From Nostoc sp. XA010 (GTDB lineage: Bacteria; Cyanobacteriota; Cyanobacteriia; Cyanobacteriales; Nostocaceae), in assembly GCF_020829625.1 (NCBI RefSeq), contig NZ_JAIVFX010000013.1, positions 124,001 to 188,000 on the forward strand: 64,000 bases of DNA. Reading direction: 5' to 3'. Both the position numbers and the translations under genes were made by a program. Under the pieces are notes generated by a model. That model worked only from the letters and a program-made list of their open reading frames with translations. It made no database searches and was not told the DNA's origin. Shown here one piece after another: positions 62,389 to 64,000 of the stretch; within the stretch, counting starts at the first letter, position 1; each line of letters opens with the position of its first letter.

Positions 62389-64000
62389 GTGATAAACCTA
62401 GTAAATACACAAACAGTTTTAACATTTAATGGGGTAAATGATTATATAGATTTTGGCAGAAACGATATTGGCGGCGTTTTTGCTCAAGGGAGTTCAGCTT
62501 TTACGGTTTCAGGACGGATAAATCCACATAAACTAACAAATAAAGCCACTAGTTACGGGACGCGCAATGTATTTTTTGCCCGTTCTTCAGAGAGATTCAG
62601 CGATAATTTTGAATTTGGCATCAGTGAAACAGGAAGCCTAGATGTATACATTGATGAAACTGTTAGCAAAAGTATCAAAACCTTTGGGCAAGGAGAATTA
62701 ACTATAAGACAATGGCACTTTTTTGCTATTGTTTTTAATAGTGGTCAGCTAGCCGTATATCTTGACGATCATGAATACAACGATTCTCTTAGAGGTTCAT
62801 CTTTAAACAAAGCCACAAGTTCTATAACTCTGGGAGCAACGTTACATAAACAGGTCTATTTCAAAGGACAATTAGCAAACATTAGCGTTTGGAATTATCC
62901 CTGTACTCAAGCACAAATTCAGACTCATCGTTGTGGGCTAATAGTTGGGGATGAAGAAGGACTAGTGGCTTACTGGAAATTAGACGATGGGCAAGGTACA
63001 ACTGTCAAAAACCAAACTGGAAAGTCTTATCAAGGAAATTTTCGTGGCAATCCTATTTGGACTTTAGCAGAAATTCCATTCGCAACACAATCATCAAATC
63101 CAGTTCCATTTGTAGCAGAATCATCCAATCAAGAAGATATTCAACTTGAAGAGATACAAACTGAAATAGCAGTTATTCCTGAAGAAAATATCTCACCACT
63201 AACTACAAATTTATTAGCAGCAACGGTATCGTTAGTAAGCAACAACGAAGACCAACCAAAGGAAATTCAACAGGCGGAAACAAACAGCGAAGAATCCGAG
63301 ATTATTCCAACTGCGATCGCTCTCGAACCAGATGACGAGGAAACCAAAACAGACCAAACTGAAGATCCCGTCAATATCCAACAAGCACAAATATTAACTC
63401 AGGAGGAATCGCCGTTAGTAAGCAACGACGAAAACCAACCAAAGGAAACTCAACAGACAGAAATAAACAACGAAGAATCCGAGATTATTCCAACTGCGAT
63501 CGCTCTCGAACCAGATGACGAGGAAACCAAAACAGACCAAACTGAAGATCCCGTCAATATCCAACAAGCACAAATATTAACTCAGGAGGAATCGCCAGAA
63601 ACCATGAATACAGAAGCCCGTCCCAAATATAAAATACTTTCCATTGATGGAGGCGGTATTCGCGGCATTATTCCTGCATTAATCCTAGCAGAAATTGAAA
63701 GGCGGACACAAAAACCTATATTCAGTTTGTTTGATTTAATTACTGGCACCTCCAGTGGCGGAATTTTAGCACTTGGACTAACTAAACCCCGATTAAGTTC
63801 TGATGTATCTGATAACTTGCCAGTAGCTGAATACACTGCTGAGGATCTCCTACAGCTGTTTCTTGAGTATGGGGTAGAAATATTTTATGAGCCGTTGTTT
63901 GAAAGACTACTTGGCCCATTAGAGGATATATTTCTCCAGCCAAAATATCCTTCCGAAAGCAAAGAAAAAATTTTCCGGCAATATTTTGGTAACGCGCCTC
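62389..64000 (+). CDS. LamG-like plus patatin-like phospholipase fusion, 3' end outside the window
   Basis: A frame without stops runs from a GTG at 62389 (TTTGGAGAT just upstream) to the end of the window (537 codons). Residues 1-225 form a laminin-G/concanavalin-like jelly roll (LTFNGVNDYIDFG..., AVYLDDHEYND..., LANISVWNY, GLVAYWKLDDGQGT). An acidic Glu/Asn-rich linker follows, containing a 61-residue direct duplication (63232-63597). From about residue 413 a patatin-type lipase begins: oxyanion loop DGGGIRG and nucleophile GTSSGG. The catalytic Asp lies beyond the window. The LamG part probably binds glycan or lipid surfaces and the patatin part cleaves acyl lipids. It is 131 bp after mdnC on the same strand, but is probably not part of microviridin maturation. 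Similar LamG fusions occur in bacterial secreted or conflict proteins. No signal peptide is visible. Confidence 0.8.
   Translation, partial: MINLVNTQTVLTFNGVNDYIDFGRNDIGGVFAQGSSAFTVSGRINPHKLTNKATSYGTRNVFFARSSERFSDNFEFGISETGSLDVYIDETVSKSIKTFGQGELTIRQWHFFAIVFNSGQLAVYLDDHEYNDSLRGSSLNKATSSITLGATLHKQVYFKGQLANISVWNYPCTQAQIQTHRCGLIVGDEEGLVAYWKLDDGQGTTVKNQTGKSYQGNFRGNPIWTLAEIPFATQSSNPVPFVAESSNQEDIQLEEIQTEIAVIPEENISPLTTNLLAATVSLVSNNEDQPKEIQQAETNSEESEIIPTAIALEPDDEETKTDQTEDPVNIQQAQILTQEESPLVSNDENQPKETQQTEINNEESEIIPTAIALEPDDEETKTDQTEDPVNIQQAQILTQEESPETMNTEARPKYKILSIDGGGIRGIIPALILAEIERRTQKPIFSLFDLITGTSSGGILALGLTKPRLSSDVSDNLPVAEYTAEDLLQLFLEYGVEIFYEPLFERLLGPLEDIFLQPKYPSESKEKIFRQYFGNAP
63232..63597 (+). repeat. 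Two tandem 183-bp in-frame repeats in the LamG-patatin linker
   Basis: Units 63232-63414 and 63415-63597 are nearly identical and each encodes 61 residues, starting LVSN and ending QEESP. Each contains one HIP1 octamer (GCGATCGC) within PTAIALEPDDEE. The near-identity implies recent duplication of the linker. Confidence 0.9.

Overview
The window looks like the chromosome of a filamentous (Nostoc/Scytonema/Tolypothrix-type) cyanobacterium. It is moderately AT-rich, carries scattered HIP1 octamers (GCGATCGC), has many dispersed short repeats typical of Nostocales, and encodes cyanobacterial families (AAA-like ATPase plus WD40 giants, PAO-type Rieske oxygenase, microviridin enzymes). I cannot name the species.

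Layout. (1) 1-15.4 kb is a mixed accessory region. It has a small EF-hand protein, a membrane-anchored AAA-like/14-WD40 giant, an MscS channel, a Rieske/PAO-like oxygenase, a small beta-rich protein, a two-gene GC-richer pair (secretory-lipase-type hydrolase plus an unknown protein), a TerB-like protein, an HTH plus AAA-like ATPase and a stand-alone AAA-like paralogue. MITE-like elements and decayed ORF remnants lie between them. (2) 15.4-59.0 kb is one minus-strand hybrid PKS/NRPS operon. In transcription order it runs PKS1 (KS-AT-DH-MT-KR-ACP), NRPS1 (dock-C-A-PCP, C-A[methyltransferase]-PCP, C-A-PCP), PKS2 (KS-AT-MT-ACP), NRPS2 (dock-C-A-PCP, C-A-PCP, C-A-PCP), NRPS3 (C-A-PCP-E, C-A-PCP-TE), a PhyH-type Fe(II)/2OG oxygenase and an SbmA/BacA-type ABC exporter. 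Binding-pocket residues read by eye suggest the chain [C-methylated polyketide]-Thr-(methyl)Ser-Phe-[methylated malonyl unit, unreduced]-Pro-Thr-(Tyr/Phe)-D-Gln-X, released by the TE. No loading domain or MbtH protein is in the window. I do not recognise the product. (3) 59.7-62.3 kb, divergent and on the plus strand, is a microviridin-type graspetide locus: a 44-aa precursor with the PFFARFL leader motif and the core TYKFPSDLEDK, then two ATP-grasp ligases in MdnB, MdnC order. (4) 62.4 kb to the end is the 5' part of a LamG-like plus patatin-like fusion protein with a duplicated 61-residue acidic linker.

Two patterns cut across these regions. A 9-bp tandem repeat (CTTAACTTT type) sits in the same orientation upstream of three unrelated small-protein genes (EF-hand, TerB-like, microviridin precursor) and may mark a small regulon. 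The megasynthase genes have also taken up at least six short dispersed genomic repeats in frame, and two of their Thr adenylation domains are nearly identical, which points to recent homogenisation. The best candidates for something new are the orphan hybrid peptide-polyketide pathway and the shared repeat module that links it physically with the graspetide.
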